The notes under the pieces were generated by a model, which saw nothing but the letters and a program-made list of their open reading frames with translations, had not been told where the DNA came from and did not search any database. The position numbers and the translations under genes were made by a program. A stretch of DNA of 64,000 bases from Bacillus spizizenii TU-B-10 (GTDB taxonomy: Bacteria; Bacillota; Bacilli; Bacillales; Bacillaceae). The stretch covers positions 1,317,001-1,381,000 of the forward strand of contig NC_016047.1 in assembly GCF_000227465.1 (NCBI RefSeq), in the 5' to 3' direction. Positions 29,045-40,918 of the stretch are shown here, piece by piece (position 1 is the first letter of the stretch; the number at the start of each line of letters is the position of its first letter).

Positions 29045-29617
29045 TTATATAGACTTTCGTTTTTCTTCATAAAAACGCAGAATTTTATTTTTGGTTTCGC
29101 GCTGAGGAATGCTGAATTGCTGAAGCAGCTTCTCAAAGGCTTGTTTGCCCTCATGCCAGTCTGCCGCCTCAAATTCGATTTCATAGTCCTCTTTATTTAA
29201 ATATCGGCTATGGTCTAAAACTATTAAGCCTTTTTCTGTTTCTTTTTCCGCGCGGTTTGTTGCTAAAGATCCAAAGTATTGAATGGCATCTGTATCGATC
29301 TGAAGCTTGTGCAGCTGGTCCTTCACAGGACCTTCGGGAACTGAAAAGCCAGTAAGGTCTGATACCTCTGAAAGCCGCTGGTGCGTTTCCAGAAGCCCTA
29401 CATCTGCCGGTTCTTTTAACGTCAGGACATACTCTCCGTTTTTTCTGCGGATTCGCAGCGCAGCGTGTTTTTGTTTCAGCGCAAAGCTGCCTGTGTCAAA
29501 ATAATGATTCTTTTGATCTGTAAAATCTTTTTCTGTCAGCTTGAGTGCGGCTGTTATCGTTTCAAATTCTTGTTTGGTCAGCATGTTTTTAAATTCTATT
29601 TCAATTTCTTGGCTCAT
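29045..29617 (-). CDS. yjbK: YjbK, CYTH-domain protein (triphosphate tunnel metalloenzyme)
   Basis: 190 residues with the CYTH N-terminal signature EIEIEFKN (4-11), repeated charged beta strands such as [19 protein letters not shown], and EDYEIEFEA near residue 145. CYTH proteins hydrolyse triphosphates or bind organic phosphates within a beta tunnel. Here the neighbours are nucleotide enzymes (yjbM, nadF) on the opposite strand. The physiological substrate is not known. Confidence 0.88.
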   Translation of the reverse strand: MSQEIEIEFKNMLTKQEFETITAALKLTEKDFTDQKNHYFDTGSFALKQKHAALRIRRKNGEYVLTLKEPADVGLLETHQRLSEVSDLTGFSVPEGPVKDQLHKLQIDTDAIQYFGSLATNRAEKETEKGLIVLDHSRYLNKEDYEIEFEAADWHEGKQAFEKLLQQFSIPQRETKNKILRFYEEKRKSI

Positions 29618-29740
29618 GATGCTCTTCCTTTCCGCCCTGTAAATCTTATTTTTACTATTATCTCTTTAGATGTTAGGTTTATCAATATCCAGCTTGATAT
29701 GATAAAATGAATCTGTACTTTGTTTAAAAAGGAGAGCATT

Positions 29741-30106
29741 ATGCAAAACAGAATCGAAATCTTGAACGCAACATTATCGGATGATCAGCTTCGCCTTGCC
29801 TGTGAGACGGAAGGAAACGAAGCAGAACGCAAGCCGTCAGGTCAAATGCTTGTTGATTCTGACCACTTTGCTTTTGTATACATACTTGAATTAGCTGATT
29901 CTTTTGAATATGTCATTATAAAGGAACATGTATGGCCGGAACTGAAGCAGGCCCATGCACAAAGAATCCCGGTTGTTTTAGAGGCCGGAGGCAAAACCAT
30001 TGAACTGGCAGGCCTGCATGAGGAACTGGAGTATCTTTTAGAAAATATTAAAGATAATGCAAACTACGGAGAAATGGAAGAAAAAGTGAAACGCGTGTTT
30101 TTATAG
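29741..30106 (+). CDS. yjbL: YjbL, small conserved protein
   Basis: 121-residue acidic soluble protein with no motif I recognise; alternating strands and a C-terminal helix (about 95-121). The ATG at 29741 (MQNRIEIL) follows AAAAGGAGAG; an in-frame ATG seven codons upstream precedes that site and is rejected. It begins the yjbL-yjbM-nadF-yjbO gene run, divergent from yjbK. Confidence 0.82.
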   Translation: MQNRIEILNATLSDDQLRLACETEGNEAERKPSGQMLVDSDHFAFVYILELADSFEYVIIKEHVWPELKQAHAQRIPVVLEAGGKTIELAGLHEELEYLLENIKDNANYGEMEEKVKRVFL

Positions 30107-30134
30107 AAACTGGTTCGGAATTGGGGGATGTATG

Positions 30135-30770
30135 ATGGATGACAAACAATGGGAGCGTTTTTTAGTGCCTTACCGCCAGGCTGTCGAAGAGTTGAAAGTG
30201 AAACTCAAGGGGATCCGCACATTATATGAATACGAGGATGACCATTCTCCGATCGAATTTGTGACCGGGCGCGTCAAACCTGTGGCGAGCATACTTGAAA
30301 AAGCGAGACGGAAAAGCATACCGTTACATGAAATTGAAACCATTCAGGATATCGCAGGCCTTAGAATCATGTGCCAATTTGTCGATGACATCCAAATCGT
30401 AAAAGACATGCTGTTTGCCAGAAAAGATTTCACCGTTGTGGATCAGAGGGATTATATTGCGGAACATAAAGAGAGCGGGTACCGGTCATATCATCTTGTT
30501 GTACTATATCCTTTACAGACGGTGTCCGGAGAAAAGCATGTTCTTGTGGAAATACAGATCCGTACGCTGGCGATGAATTTTTGGGCGACCATTGAGCATT
30601 CATTGAATTATAAATACAGCGGAAACATTCCTGAAAAAGTAAAATTAAGGCTTCAGCGTGCTTCTGAAGCGGCTTCCCGGCTTGATGAAGAGATGTCGGA
30701 GATCAGGGGTGAAGTACAGGAAGCTCAAGCTGCCTTTTCAAGAAAGAAAAAAGGAAGCGAGCAACAATAG
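30135..30770 (+). CDS. yjbM: YjbM (SasB/RelQ), small alarmone synthetase
   Basis: Synthesises (p)ppGpp from GTP/GDP and ATP; a single-domain synthetase without a hydrolase domain (211 residues). The synthetase core includes IQDIAGLRIMCQFVDDI, ESGYRSYHLVV and the EIQIRTLAMNFWATIEH segment. A Gln/Lys-rich C-terminal helix supports tetramer formation in this family. Two ATG codons are adjacent (30132 and 30135); the second gives the known 211 residues. nadF follows after 18 bases. Confidence 0.95.
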   Translation: MDDKQWERFLVPYRQAVEELKVKLKGIRTLYEYEDDHSPIEFVTGRVKPVASILEKARRKSIPLHEIETIQDIAGLRIMCQFVDDIQIVKDMLFARKDFTVVDQRDYIAEHKESGYRSYHLVVLYPLQTVSGEKHVLVEIQIRTLAMNFWATIEHSLNYKYSGNIPEKVKLRLQRASEAASRLDEEMSEIRGEVQEAQAAFSRKKKGSEQQ

Positions 30771-30788
30771 GTAAAGGGGAAGAAAAGC

Positions 30789-31589
30789 ATGAAATTTGCC
30801 GTATCATCAAAAGGTGATCAAGTTTCTGATACGCTGAAAAGCAAAATACAGGCGTATTTGTTGGATTTTGATATGGAACTGGATGAAAATGAACCGGAAA
30901 TCGTCATTTCAGTTGGGGGCGATGGAACGCTTTTGTACGCTTTTCACAGATACAGCGACCGCTTGGACAAAACAGCATTTGTCGGCGTTCACACGGGTCA
31001 TCTGGGGTTTTATGCCGACTGGGTTCCTCATGAAATTGAAAAACTTGTTCTCGCGATTGCGAAAACGCCGTATCATACCGTCGAATATCCGCTTCTCGAA
31101 GTGATTGTGACCTATCACGAAAACGAGCGGGAAGAAAGATATTTAGCATTGAATGAATGCACGATTAAAAGCATAGAAGGAAGCCTTGTGGCTGATGTGG
31201 AAATCAAGGGACAGCTCTTTGAAACCTTCCGGGGCGACGGCCTCTGCCTGTCAACGCCATCCGGCAGCACCGCCTACAATAAGGCGCTGGGCGGAGCGAT
31301 TATCCATCCGTCTATTAGAGCGATCCAGCTTGCGGAAATGGCTTCTATTAATAACCGCGTATTCCGGACGGTCGGATCGCCGCTGCTTCTCCCTTCCCAT
31401 CATGATTGCATGATTAAGCCGAGAAACGAAGTTGACTTTCAAGTGACGATTGACCATTTAACCCTTCTTCATAAGGATGTAAAGTCGATCCGCTGCCAAG
31501 TTGCATCCGAAAATGTGAGGTTTGCGAGATTCCGTCCGTTTCCATTTTGGAAAAGAGTCCAGGATTCGTTTATCGGAAAAGGTGAATAG
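30789..31589 (+). CDS. nadF: NAD kinase
   Basis: Phosphorylates NAD+ to NADP+ (266 residues). The nucleotide-binding GGDGTLL is at residues 43-49, the NE pair at [10 protein letters not shown] (about 122) and the Gly-rich substrate loop [14 protein letters not shown] at about 156-169. Called YjbN or PpnKA in older annotation. It sits between an alarmone synthetase and a pseudouridine synthase, with 14 bases to yjbO, so transcription is shared. Confidence 0.95.
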   Translation: MKFAVSSKGDQVSDTLKSKIQAYLLDFDMELDENEPEIVISVGGDGTLLYAFHRYSDRLDKTAFVGVHTGHLGFYADWVPHEIEKLVLAIAKTPYHTVEYPLLEVIVTYHENEREERYLALNECTIKSIEGSLVADVEIKGQLFETFRGDGLCLSTPSGSTAYNKALGGAIIHPSIRAIQLAEMASINNRVFRTVGSPLLLPSHHDCMIKPRNEVDFQVTIDHLTLLHKDVKSIRCQVASENVRFARFRPFPFWKRVQDSFIGKGE

Positions 31590-31603
31590 AAAGAGGACGT
31601 ATC

Positions 31604-32503
31604 GTGGATTATTTTTTTATCAGAAAGAACATTACTTCCGCTGAAAATGGGATAACTCTAAAAGAATATGCCGCTGAACTGGGAATTTCGAAACGTCTGC
31701 TGACCGATATCAAGTTTGGCGGTGGAGACCTGCTTATCAACGGTGAGCATGTGACGGTCAAATACGTTTTGAGAGAGGGAGATCTTCTTGTCGTCAAGTT
31801 TCCTGAGGAACAGGTAAGCGAGATGCTATTGGCAGAGCCTGTTCCGCTCGATATCCTGTATGAGGATGAACATGTACTTGTGATAAACAAGCAGCCGTAT
31901 GTGTCATCTATCCCTTCGAGAGAGCACCCATCCGGCAGCATTGCCAATGGAATTATCCATCATTATCAAAAAAACGGAGTGCGGGCGACGGTTCACCTTG
32001 TAACCCGGCTTGACCGGGATACATCTGGTGTCATGCTTGTTGCCAAGCATCGCTTTGCCCACTCCATTTTATCGTCAGCGCAAAAAAACGGGCTTGTGAA
32101 ACGCCGGTATGCGGCAGTGGTCCACGGGCGGTTGACACAGGCGGAGGGAACAGTCGATGCACCGATTGGCAGACATCCTGACAGTATTATTGAACGGAAG
32201 GTGACACCGGACGGCCAGAAGGCTGTTACTCATTTTTATGTCACATGCGCAAATGACGACTTGACCTCGGTGACATTGCAGCTTGAGACTGGACGTACCC
32301 ACCAAATTCGTGTTCATATGAGCTATCTCGGGCACCCGCTGTGCGGCGATACACTGTACGGCGGAACGAGGCGGGAAATTGGCCGTCAGGCCCTGCACAG
32401 CGAGCAGCTTTCATTTATCCATCCGCTGACACAGGAGAACATGACATTTCATGCTTCACTGCCTCAAGATATGAAAGAACTGATAAAAGGAGAGAATCAA
32501 TGA
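31604..32503 (+). CDS. yjbO: YjbO, RluD-family pseudouridine synthase
   Basis: Converts uridine to pseudouridine in RNA, probably large-subunit rRNA. The catalytic Asp137 lies in VTRLDRDTSG, and LETGRTHQIRVHM plus HPLCGDTLYGG are the family's conserved blocks. The first 70 residues form an S4-like RNA-binding domain (LLTDIKFGGGDLLINGE). It starts at GTG (31604) behind AAAGAGGA. Its stop lies within the terminator shared with prpE. Confidence 0.9.
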   Translation: MDYFFIRKNITSAENGITLKEYAAELGISKRLLTDIKFGGGDLLINGEHVTVKYVLREGDLLVVKFPEEQVSEMLLAEPVPLDILYEDEHVLVINKQPYVSSIPSREHPSGSIANGIIHHYQKNGVRATVHLVTRLDRDTSGVMLVAKHRFAHSILSSAQKNGLVKRRYAAVVHGRLTQAEGTVDAPIGRHPDSIIERKVTPDGQKAVTHFYVTCANDDLTSVTLQLETGRTHQIRVHMSYLGHPLCGDTLYGGTRREIGRQALHSEQLSFIHPLTQENMTFHASLPQDMKELIKGENQ

Positions 32504-32517
32504 TTCTCTCCTTTTTT
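32489..32517. terminator. yjbO/prpE terminator
   Basis: Perfect inverted repeat GGAGAGAATCA / TGATTCTCTCC followed by six T; overlaps the yjbO stop codon and lies just past the prpE stop on the other strand. Confidence 0.82.
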
Positions 32518-33250
32518 ATATGGGGCGAAATCTTGATTCGTCATAAGGCAGGGAACTTGGAACAGAGACGGTTTCTATTTCTGGAAAGCGAAAGCCTGTC
32601 AGTTTATTTCCGAACACGCAGCCTGTATCAATGTTGATGGTGCGATTGACCTTCCGAGGCTCTTTCACAGGTGTATGGCCGTATACGACCCAAGCCTTGC
32701 CGTTATAGGCTGCCGCCCAATCACGTCTGACGGGTCTGCCGTCCGGATACGTTTCACCCGTCACATCACCGTAAAGCACAAAGTCTTTCACTCTGCGGGT
32801 ATATTTGCCGATATCGTCAGCCTTTATGCCAGCATGGGCGACAACTAATTCTCCGTTATGTAAGATGTCGTAAAGCGGCGCTGTTTCGTACAGCTTCATA
32901 AACTGTTCACTTACTGCTGTTCTTTCTTCTTTAGAAAGTTCTTCAAGCTCTGCCGCTGTTGTTTCGAGACCATGCATCACTTTCACCGGATTTCCTTTTA
33001 AGTAGCGGAACAGCTTATTGCAATGATTTCCCGGGACATAACGTACAGCGCCTTTTTCGTAAGCGCCCGCTACAAAGCGGATGACCTCTATCGATTTGGG
33101 TCCTCTGTCGGTTAAATCTCCGGCAAAAACAAGCATCCTGCCTTCCTCGTGGACAGGTACTCCATTTTTGATCGTATAGCCAAGCTTTTGGATTAATGCA
33201 GTCATTTCGTCATAGCAGCCATGAATATCGCTGATTATGTCGTAAGCCAT
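32516..33250 (-). CDS. prpE: PrpE, serine/threonine-type phosphatase and diadenosine tetraphosphatase
   Basis: Metallophosphoesterase of the PPP family, 244 residues. The metal-binding blocks are ISDIHG (6-11), FAGDLTDRG (about 41-49), VPGNHCNK (about 73-80) and the later histidines in VVAHAGIK and VYGHTPV. In B. subtilis PrpE cleaves Ap4A and affects spore germination. Monocistronic, convergent with yjbO. Confidence 0.93.
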   Translation of the reverse strand: MAYDIISDIHGCYDEMTALIQKLGYTIKNGVPVHEEGRMLVFAGDLTDRGPKSIEVIRFVAGAYEKGAVRYVPGNHCNKLFRYLKGNPVKVMHGLETTAAELEELSKEERTAVSEQFMKLYETAPLYDILHNGELVVAHAGIKADDIGKYTRRVKDFVLYGDVTGETYPDGRPVRRDWAAAYNGKAWVVYGHTPVKEPRKVNRTINIDTGCVFGNKLTGFRFPEIETVSVPSSLPYDESRFRPI

Positions 33251-33431
33251 TCGGCATCCTCCTTACCAATGATTTTATTTATTATGATGCAAAGTGTTGT
33301 GAGTCATCACAAGCTTTTATGTGCAAATTATAGAAGAATCATTTTCTAAACAGGATTTAGACCATATTACTTTATTTTTTATCATCACCCTTGTTAAAAT
33401 CGCGTTATGTTTTTTTAAAAATTGAGGTTTT

Positions 33432-33448
33432 GTTCTTTGATTAAGAAC
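33432..33448. promoter_or_regulatory. Inverted repeat upstream of yjbQ
   Basis: GTTCTT-TGATT-AAGAAC, a perfect 6-bp dyad with a 5-bp spacer, 36 bases before the yjbQ start. It might be a regulator site for the antiporter gene; no known family consensus is claimed. Confidence 0.35.
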
Positions 33449-33483
33449 TAGAATAACCCTGATCTAAAAAGGAGGTTCTGATT

Positions 33484-35328
33484 ATGGCGCATACATCTGT
33501 CGCATCTTTAGTTGTTGTACTTATCGTTGCATTTTTGACACCCATCCTTTTGCATCGGTTTAAACTCAGCATTCCGGTTGTTGTTGCTGAAATCATTATG
33601 GGATTGATCATAGGAAAAAGCGGCCTTAATTTAGTTGTGGAGGGTGACACATGGCTCCAGACGCTTTCTATGCTCGGATTTATCTTTTTAATGTTTTTAA
33701 GCGGGCTTGAAATTGATTTTTCATCGTTTGAGAAAGGAAAGAAAAAGCAGCTTATGCCGAACGGCAAAGAAGCGCCTAATACGTTTGCTGCGGCATCTAT
33801 TATCTTTGGCGGTATTTTTATTTTATCATTGCTGCTGTCCTATGGGTTCGTCTTGGCAGGATTTATCGAAAATGCTTTTTTAATGACGCTTATTATTTCA
33901 ACGATTTCATTGGGCGTTGTCGTTCCAACATTAAAAGAAGAACGGATCATGAATTCAAATATCGGGCAGATTATTTTGCTCGTTGCTGTTATTGCTGATT
34001 TGGCTACGATGATTCTTCTTGCTGTTTTTTCTTCTTTATACGGAGAGGACAGCGGAAACATGTGGCTCCTGATGATCCTGTTTGCAGCCGGAGTGGTGCT
34101 TTACTTTTTCGGCCGGGTCTTCAAACATCGCTCTTTTGTTCAATCCATGTCAAAAGGGACGATCCAGATCGGAACGCGCGCGATTTTTACGTTAATTATC
34201 GTACTTGTTGCCCTGTCTGAATCACTTGGGGCAGAAAATATTCTCGGCGCTTTCTTAGCAGGGGTTCTCGTTTCCCTTCTTTCACCAAACAAAGAACTTG
34301 TTCAGCAGCTGGATTCATTCGGCTACGGGTTCTTAATTCCGATTTTCTTTGTGATGGTCGGTGTGAAGCTGGATATATGGACCCTTTTCCAAGATCCGAA
34401 AATATTAATCATGATTCCGCTTCTGCTTCTGGCGCTGTTAGTCAGCAAAATCATTCCTGTCCTGTACTTGAAGAAGTGGTATGATAACCGAACCGTTTTG
34501 GCATCTGGTTTCCTGCTGACATCAACGCTTTCGCTCGTGATAGCCGCTGCGACAATCGGCCAGCAGCTTCACGTGATTAGCGCAAATATGTCAGGAGCAC
34601 TGACGTTAGTAGCCGTCATTGCCAGTATTTTTTCGCCGGTCTTCTTTAAAAAATTGTACAAACGGGAGGAGCAGCCGGAGGAGAAAAAGACGATTACGTT
34701 TATCGGTGCAAACCAAATGACATTGCCTGTTACTCTTGAGCTGCCAGAGGAAGAGTATGATGTGCGTGTTGTACACGTATACCAAGAGAATGCGGAGGAA
34801 AAGCTGTCAGAATCAGTATTTACTGTCGAAACGATTTCTGACTATGAACACGAGACGCTTGAATCACTCGGCATTTTTGATACGGATATCCTCGTTGTTG
34901 CGACAGGGAATGAAGACATGAATGCGGACATTGCATTACTTGCAAAAGAAAAAGGCACAGAAAGAATCATTGCCAGCGTAGGATCACCGGAGAATGAAGC
35001 AGCTCTGAAGGAGCAGGGAATCAGCATCTTTTCTATTCTGCTGTCAACAAAAACACTGCTTCGCGCTCTGATAGAAGCGCCTGGAGTCATGAGGCTTCTC
35101 ACGAACCAGGAGTCTTCGCTGTATCAAATTAATATGGAAAACAGCACTTACGACGGTGTGATTTTGCGGGAATTCCCTTTAACAGGCGACGTCATCTTTG
35201 TCAGGATTTTCAGAGGTGTGGATAGCATCGTTCCACATGGGGACACAAGGCTGAAACTGGGAGACCGCTTAATTGTTACCGGATCTCGCGGGTACGTAAC
35301 GGAGCTTAAGAAAACATTAGAAGGATAA
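33484..35328 (+). CDS. yjbQ: YjbQ, CPA2 monovalent cation:proton antiporter with RCK domain
   Basis: Membrane antiporter of the KefB/GerN type, 614 residues. The first 390 residues hold about 12 hydrophobic segments, including FLMFLSGLEIDF and LGAFLAGVLVSL. The cytoplasmic part has a TrkA-N/RCK-like region (about 400-525) and a TrkA-C domain (about 530-614, with LREFPLTGDVIFVRIFR). Such proteins exchange K+ or Na+ for H+ under control of nucleotides. GGAGG ribosome site. It directly precedes the thiamine operon promoter. Confidence 0.9.
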   Translation: MAHTSVASLVVVLIVAFLTPILLHRFKLSIPVVVAEIIMGLIIGKSGLNLVVEGDTWLQTLSMLGFIFLMFLSGLEIDFSSFEKGKKKQLMPNGKEAPNTFAAASIIFGGIFILSLLLSYGFVLAGFIENAFLMTLIISTISLGVVVPTLKEERIMNSNIGQIILLVAVIADLATMILLAVFSSLYGEDSGNMWLLMILFAAGVVLYFFGRVFKHRSFVQSMSKGTIQIGTRAIFTLIIVLVALSESLGAENILGAFLAGVLVSLLSPNKELVQQLDSFGYGFLIPIFFVMVGVKLDIWTLFQDPKILIMIPLLLLALLVSKIIPVLYLKKWYDNRTVLASGFLLTSTLSLVIAAATIGQQLHVISANMSGALTLVAVIASIFSPVFFKKLYKREEQPEEKKTITFIGANQMTLPVTLELPEEEYDVRVVHVYQENAEEKLSESVFTVETISDYEHETLESLGIFDTDILVVATGNEDMNADIALLAKEKGTERIIASVGSPENEAALKEQGISIFSILLSTKTLLRALIEAPGVMRLLTNQESSLYQINMENSTYDGVILREFPLTGDVIFVRIFRGVDSIVPHGDTRLKLGDRLIVTGSRGYVTELKKTLEG

Positions 35329-35331
35329 ACC

Positions 35332-35359
35332 TTGACCAAATAGGGATTCGTGTTAATAT
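35332..35359 (+). promoter_or_regulatory. tenA-thi operon promoter
   Basis: TTGACC (35332-35337), 16-bp spacer, TAATAT (35354-35359), just after the yjbQ stop and about 35 bases before the TPP aptamer. Confidence 0.65.
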
Positions 35360-35394
35360 AGAGGTGCAGAACAATTCAATATGTATTCGTATAA

Positions 35395-35556
35395 CCACTA
35401 GGGGTGTCCTTCATAAGGGCTGAGATAAAAGTGTGACTTTTAGACCCTCATAACTTGAACAGGTTCAGACCTGCGTAGGGAAGTGGAGCGGTATTTGTGT
35501 TATTTTACTATGCCAATTCCAAACCACTTTTCCTTGCGGGAAAGTGGTTTTTTTAT
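35395..35556 (+). promoter_or_regulatory. TPP riboswitch with terminator
   Basis: Thi-box aptamer at 35395-35486: P1 arms CCACTAGGGG / GGGAAGTGG, the conserved GGGCTGAGAT and GACCCTCATAACTTGAACAG blocks, then GACCTGCGTAGGGAAG. The expression platform ends in the terminator stem AAACCACTTTCC-type / GGGAAAGTGGTTT plus T run (35521-35556). TPP binding should end transcription before tenA. Confidence 0.97.
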
Positions 35557-35579
35557 TTATCAGACAGGGGGAATGACGT

Positions 35580-37974
<2,395 letters not shown>

Positions 37975-37975
<1 letters not shown>

Positions 37976-38175
37976 TGCTACAGCTGAACGGTAAAGACGT
38001 GAAGTGGGAAAAAGACACAGGTACAATTCAAGACCTGCTGGCGTCTTATCAGCTTGAAAATAAAATTGTTATCGTTGAAAGAAATAAAGAAATTATCGGC
38101 AAAGAACATTATCACGAGGTTGAACTTTGTGATCGCGATGTTATTGAAATTGTCCATTTTGTAGGAGGCGGATGA
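37975..38175 (+). CDS. thiS: ThiS, sulfur carrier protein
   Basis: 66-residue ubiquitin-like protein ending in FVGGG; the C-terminal Gly-Gly is adenylated by ThiF and converted to a thiocarboxylate that donates sulfur to thiazole. Two ATG codons (37972, 37975) are adjacent; the second gives the usual 66 residues. RBS AAGGAGG inside thiO. Stop overlaps the thiG region. Confidence 0.95.
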
Positions 38176-38177
38176 GC

Positions 38178-38942
38178 ATGTTAACAATTGGCGGGAAATC
38201 ATTTCAATCAAGATTGTTGCTGGGCACGGGGAAATACCCATCGTTTGAAATTCAAAAGGAAGCGGTGGCCGTTTCCGAGTCTGATATTTTAACATTTGCT
38301 GTGCGGAGAATGAACATCTTTGAAGCGTCTCAGCCTAATTTTCTGGAACAGCTTGATTTATCCAAATATACGCTTCTGCCGAATACAGCGGGCGCCAGCA
38401 CCGCTGAAGAAGCGGTCCGGATTGCAAGATTGGCAAAAGCGTCAGGGCTTTGTGACATGATTAAAGTCGAAGTCATCGGATGCAGCCGTTCTTTGCTGCC
38501 TGATCCTGTTGAGACATTAAAAGCGTCCGAACAGCTTCTTGAAGAAGGCTTTATTGTGCTCCCGTACACGTCGGATGACGTTGTACTGGCAAGAAAACTG
38601 GAAGAGCTTGGCGTGCATGCCATCATGCCGGGGGCATCTCCGATCGGATCGGGGCAAGGAATCTTAAATCCTTTGAATCTGTCATTTATTATTGAACAGG
38701 CGAAAGTGCCGGTCATCGTGGACGCCGGCATTGGATCGCCTAAAGACGCGGCATACGCAATGGAGCTTGGAGCGGACGGCGTACTTCTCAATACGGCTGT
38801 ATCAGGCGCAAATGATCCTGTGAAAATGGCGCGTGCCATGAAGTTCGCAGTGGAAGCAGGGCGCCTTTCTTATGAGGCGGGCCGCATTCCGCTTAAGCAA
38901 TACGGAACGGCAAGCAGTCCGGGAGAAGGTCTTCCTGTATGA
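38178..38942 (+). CDS. thiG: ThiG, thiazole synthase
   Basis: Builds the thiazole phosphate from deoxyxylulose phosphate, glycine imine and ThiS thiocarboxylate. TIM barrel; the Schiff-base lysine is in [10 protein letters not shown] start at the ATG at 38178 (254 residues): AGGAGG lies nine bases upstream and the lysine becomes Lys96, the number used in the literature. The ATG at 38172 (256 residues) is only three bases from that site. Phosphate loop VDAGIG and [10 protein letters not shown] also present. Confidence 0.94.
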   Translation: MLTIGGKSFQSRLLLGTGKYPSFEIQKEAVAVSESDILTFAVRRMNIFEASQPNFLEQLDLSKYTLLPNTAGASTAEEAVRIARLAKASGLCDMIKVEVIGCSRSLLPDPVETLKASEQLLEEGFIVLPYTSDDVVLARKLEELGVHAIMPGASPIGSGQGILNPLNLSFIIEQAKVPVIVDAGIGSPKDAAYAMELGADGVLLNTAVSGANDPVKMARAMKFAVEAGRLSYEAGRIPLKQYGTASSPGEGLPV

Positions 38943-39949
38943 CGGACAGGTACTCCAGACAGGAGCTGTTTGCTCCGATCGGCCCAGCCGGCCAGAAGAA
39001 ATTGAAAGAAGCGCGCGCCGTGATCATCGGCGCCGGCGCGCTTGGAACAGCGAGTGCTGAAATGCTGGTCAGAGCAGGAGTCGGCTCTGTGAAAATTGCC
39101 GACAGAGATTACGTTGAATGGAGCAACCTCCAGCGCCAGCAGCTGTATACAGAAGATGATGTCAAAAAAGAAATGCCGAAAGCGGCCGCTGCTGAGCATC
39201 GTCTCCGTTCGATTAACAGCGATGTCGATGTGACTGGCCTTGTCATGGATGTGACAGCGGAAAATATCTTCGAGCTGATTAAGGGCGCTTCGATCATTGT
39301 GGATGCGGCTGATAATTTTGAAACCCGCCTGATCGTAAATGATGCTGCGGTCAAAGAAGGGATTCCTTTTCTCTACGGTGCCTGTGTAGGGAGCTACGGC
39401 CTCACCTTTACCGTAGTGCCGGGATCAACCCCCTGCCTGCATTGCTTGCTCGATACACTTCCGATTGGCGGAGCGACATGTGACACAGCCGGCATCATCA
39501 GTCCGGCTGTTTTGCAGGTAGCGGTCTTTCAGGTGACAGACGCGCTGAAGCTGCTGACGGGAGAGGAGTGCGAGCCAGTGCTGCGCTCCTTTGACTTGTG
39601 GAAAAACGAACGGTCAGAGGTGAGAGCGGCGGGTCTCAAACATGACGCATGCCCAAGCTGCGGCACAAAGGATTTTCCGTTTTTGTCATATGAGAACCAA
39701 ACAAAAGCGGCTGTATTGTGCGGCAGGAACACGGTGCAAATCAGATCATCCTTTACAAAAGAAGCGAATCTTGAAGGGCTTGCCGGTCAGCTGAAGCAAG
39801 CAGGGCTTGAAGTAGCCGCGAACCCGTATTTAATTTCCTGCCGTTCGGATGATATGAAAATGGTGCTGTTCCGGGACGGCAGAGCATTGATCCATGGAAC
39901 AAATGATATTGCCCGGGCAAAATCTATTTATCATAAATGGATTGGGTAA
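38939..39949 (+). CDS. thiF: ThiF, ThiS adenylyltransferase
   Basis: E1-like enzyme that adenylates the ThiS C-terminus (336 residues). The nucleotide-binding GAGALG is at about 32-37, followed by [16 protein letters not shown], the family hallmark. Zn ligands are the CxxC pairs at CLHC and CPSC. A C-terminal extension of about 90 residues beyond the adenylation domain is present. The start overlaps the thiG stop by four bases. Confidence 0.94.
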   Translation: MTDRYSRQELFAPIGPAGQKKLKEARAVIIGAGALGTASAEMLVRAGVGSVKIADRDYVEWSNLQRQQLYTEDDVKKEMPKAAAAEHRLRSINSDVDVTGLVMDVTAENIFELIKGASIIVDAADNFETRLIVNDAAVKEGIPFLYGACVGSYGLTFTVVPGSTPCLHCLLDTLPIGGATCDTAGIISPAVLQVAVFQVTDALKLLTGEECEPVLRSFDLWKNERSEVRAAGLKHDACPSCGTKDFPFLSYENQTKAAVLCGRNTVQIRSSFTKEANLEGLAGQLKQAGLEVAANPYLISCRSDDMKMVLFRDGRALIHGTNDIARAKSIYHKWIG

Positions 39950-39966
39950 TAAAAGGAGTGTAATGT

Positions 39967-40782
39967 ATGAGTATATATAAAGCATTGACAATCGCCGGCT
40001 CTGATTCAGGCGGCGGCGCAGGGATACAGGCCGATATTAAAACCTTTCAGGAGCTTGAAGTTTTCGGAATGTCTGCGATTACGGCGGTAACCGCCCAAAA
40101 TACGCTTGGCGTCCATGGGGTGTATCCGCTGACTGTAGAGGCACTGAGACAGCAAATTGACGCTGTTGCCGAGGATTTGAAACCGGACGCCGTAAAAACG
40201 GGAATGCTCTGGAATGCCGAAATGATTGAAGAAGTGGCGAGAAAAATTGACGAGTACGGGTTTAACCGTGTGATTGTTGATCCGGTTATGATCGCAAAGG
40301 GCGGTGCATCCTTGCTGCACGATGAATCAGTTGCTACCTTAAAAGAGCTGCTCATTCCGAGGAGCTACGCGATTACGCCGAATGTTCCGGAAGCAGAAAC
40401 GCTGACAGGAATGACAATCCGCTCGCTGGATGACCGAAAAAAAGCAGCGGAGCAGCTCGTAAAGATGGGGGCGCAGCATGTGATTATCAAAGGCGGGCAC
40501 CAGCCTGAGGACAATCACATTACTGACCTTCTTTTTGATGGAAACATGTTTATGCAAATCAGCCATCCTTATATCGATACGGAGCATACGCATGGCACGG
40601 GCTGTACCTTTGCTGCGGCTTTAACGGCTCAAACAGCTAAAGGAGACAGCATCCATCAGGCATTCGAGGTTGCGGCCAACTTTGTCCGCGAAGCGGTGGA
40701 AAATACGCTCGGCATCGGATCGGGCCACGGGCCGACAAACCATTTCGCCTTTAAACGAAACAGCTTAAAAACAAGCCAATGA
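39967..40782 (+). CDS. thiD: ThiD, HMP/HMP-phosphate kinase
   Basis: Phosphorylates hydroxymethylpyrimidine and its monophosphate (271 residues). Ribokinase-type fold: the substrate end AGSDSGGGAGIQADIKTF (about 10-27), the DPVMIAKGG block, and the ATP-site anion hole HGTGCTFAAALTA (about 212-224). Known in strain 168 as YjbV; last gene of the TPP-controlled operon, with a terminator just after its stop. Confidence 0.95.
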   Translation: MSIYKALTIAGSDSGGGAGIQADIKTFQELEVFGMSAITAVTAQNTLGVHGVYPLTVEALRQQIDAVAEDLKPDAVKTGMLWNAEMIEEVARKIDEYGFNRVIVDPVMIAKGGASLLHDESVATLKELLIPRSYAITPNVPEAETLTGMTIRSLDDRKKAAEQLVKMGAQHVIIKGGHQPEDNHITDLLFDGNMFMQISHPYIDTEHTHGTGCTFAAALTAQTAKGDSIHQAFEVAANFVREAVENTLGIGSGHGPTNHFAFKRNSLKTSQ

Positions 40783-40809
40783 GATCACCAGCGGATGGTG
40801 ATCTCTTTC
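40781..40809 (+). terminator. Thiamine operon terminator
   Basis: Stem GAGATCACC / GGTGATCTC with a seven-base loop and a short T-rich end, overlapping the thiD stop. Confidence 0.75.
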
Positions 40810-40830
40810 ACGTTTGTCTATCGTATGCGC

Positions 40831-40882
40831 TTTTCATCTGGACAAGGTTATGATATGATAGGAATTAAGATCAGGTACTAAT
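40831..40882 (+). promoter_or_regulatory. fabI promoter with FapR-type site
   Basis: TTTTCA (40831-40836), 17-bp spacer, TATGAT (40854-40859) is the likely promoter. TCAGGTACTAAT (40871-40882), just past the expected start point, is the exact reverse complement of 12 bases of the fabHA operator. Only this half is conserved; the other arm diverges. FapR regulation of fabI is known in B. subtilis. Confidence 0.75.
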
Positions 40883-40918
40883 ACTATGTCTTTATAAAAT
40901 ATAGGAGGCTTTATACAT

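Noticed and set aside
38330-38839. 169-codon minus-strand frame within thiG
   Set aside because: Long only because of codon bias in thiG; no ribosome site, and the sense frame has all catalytic residues.
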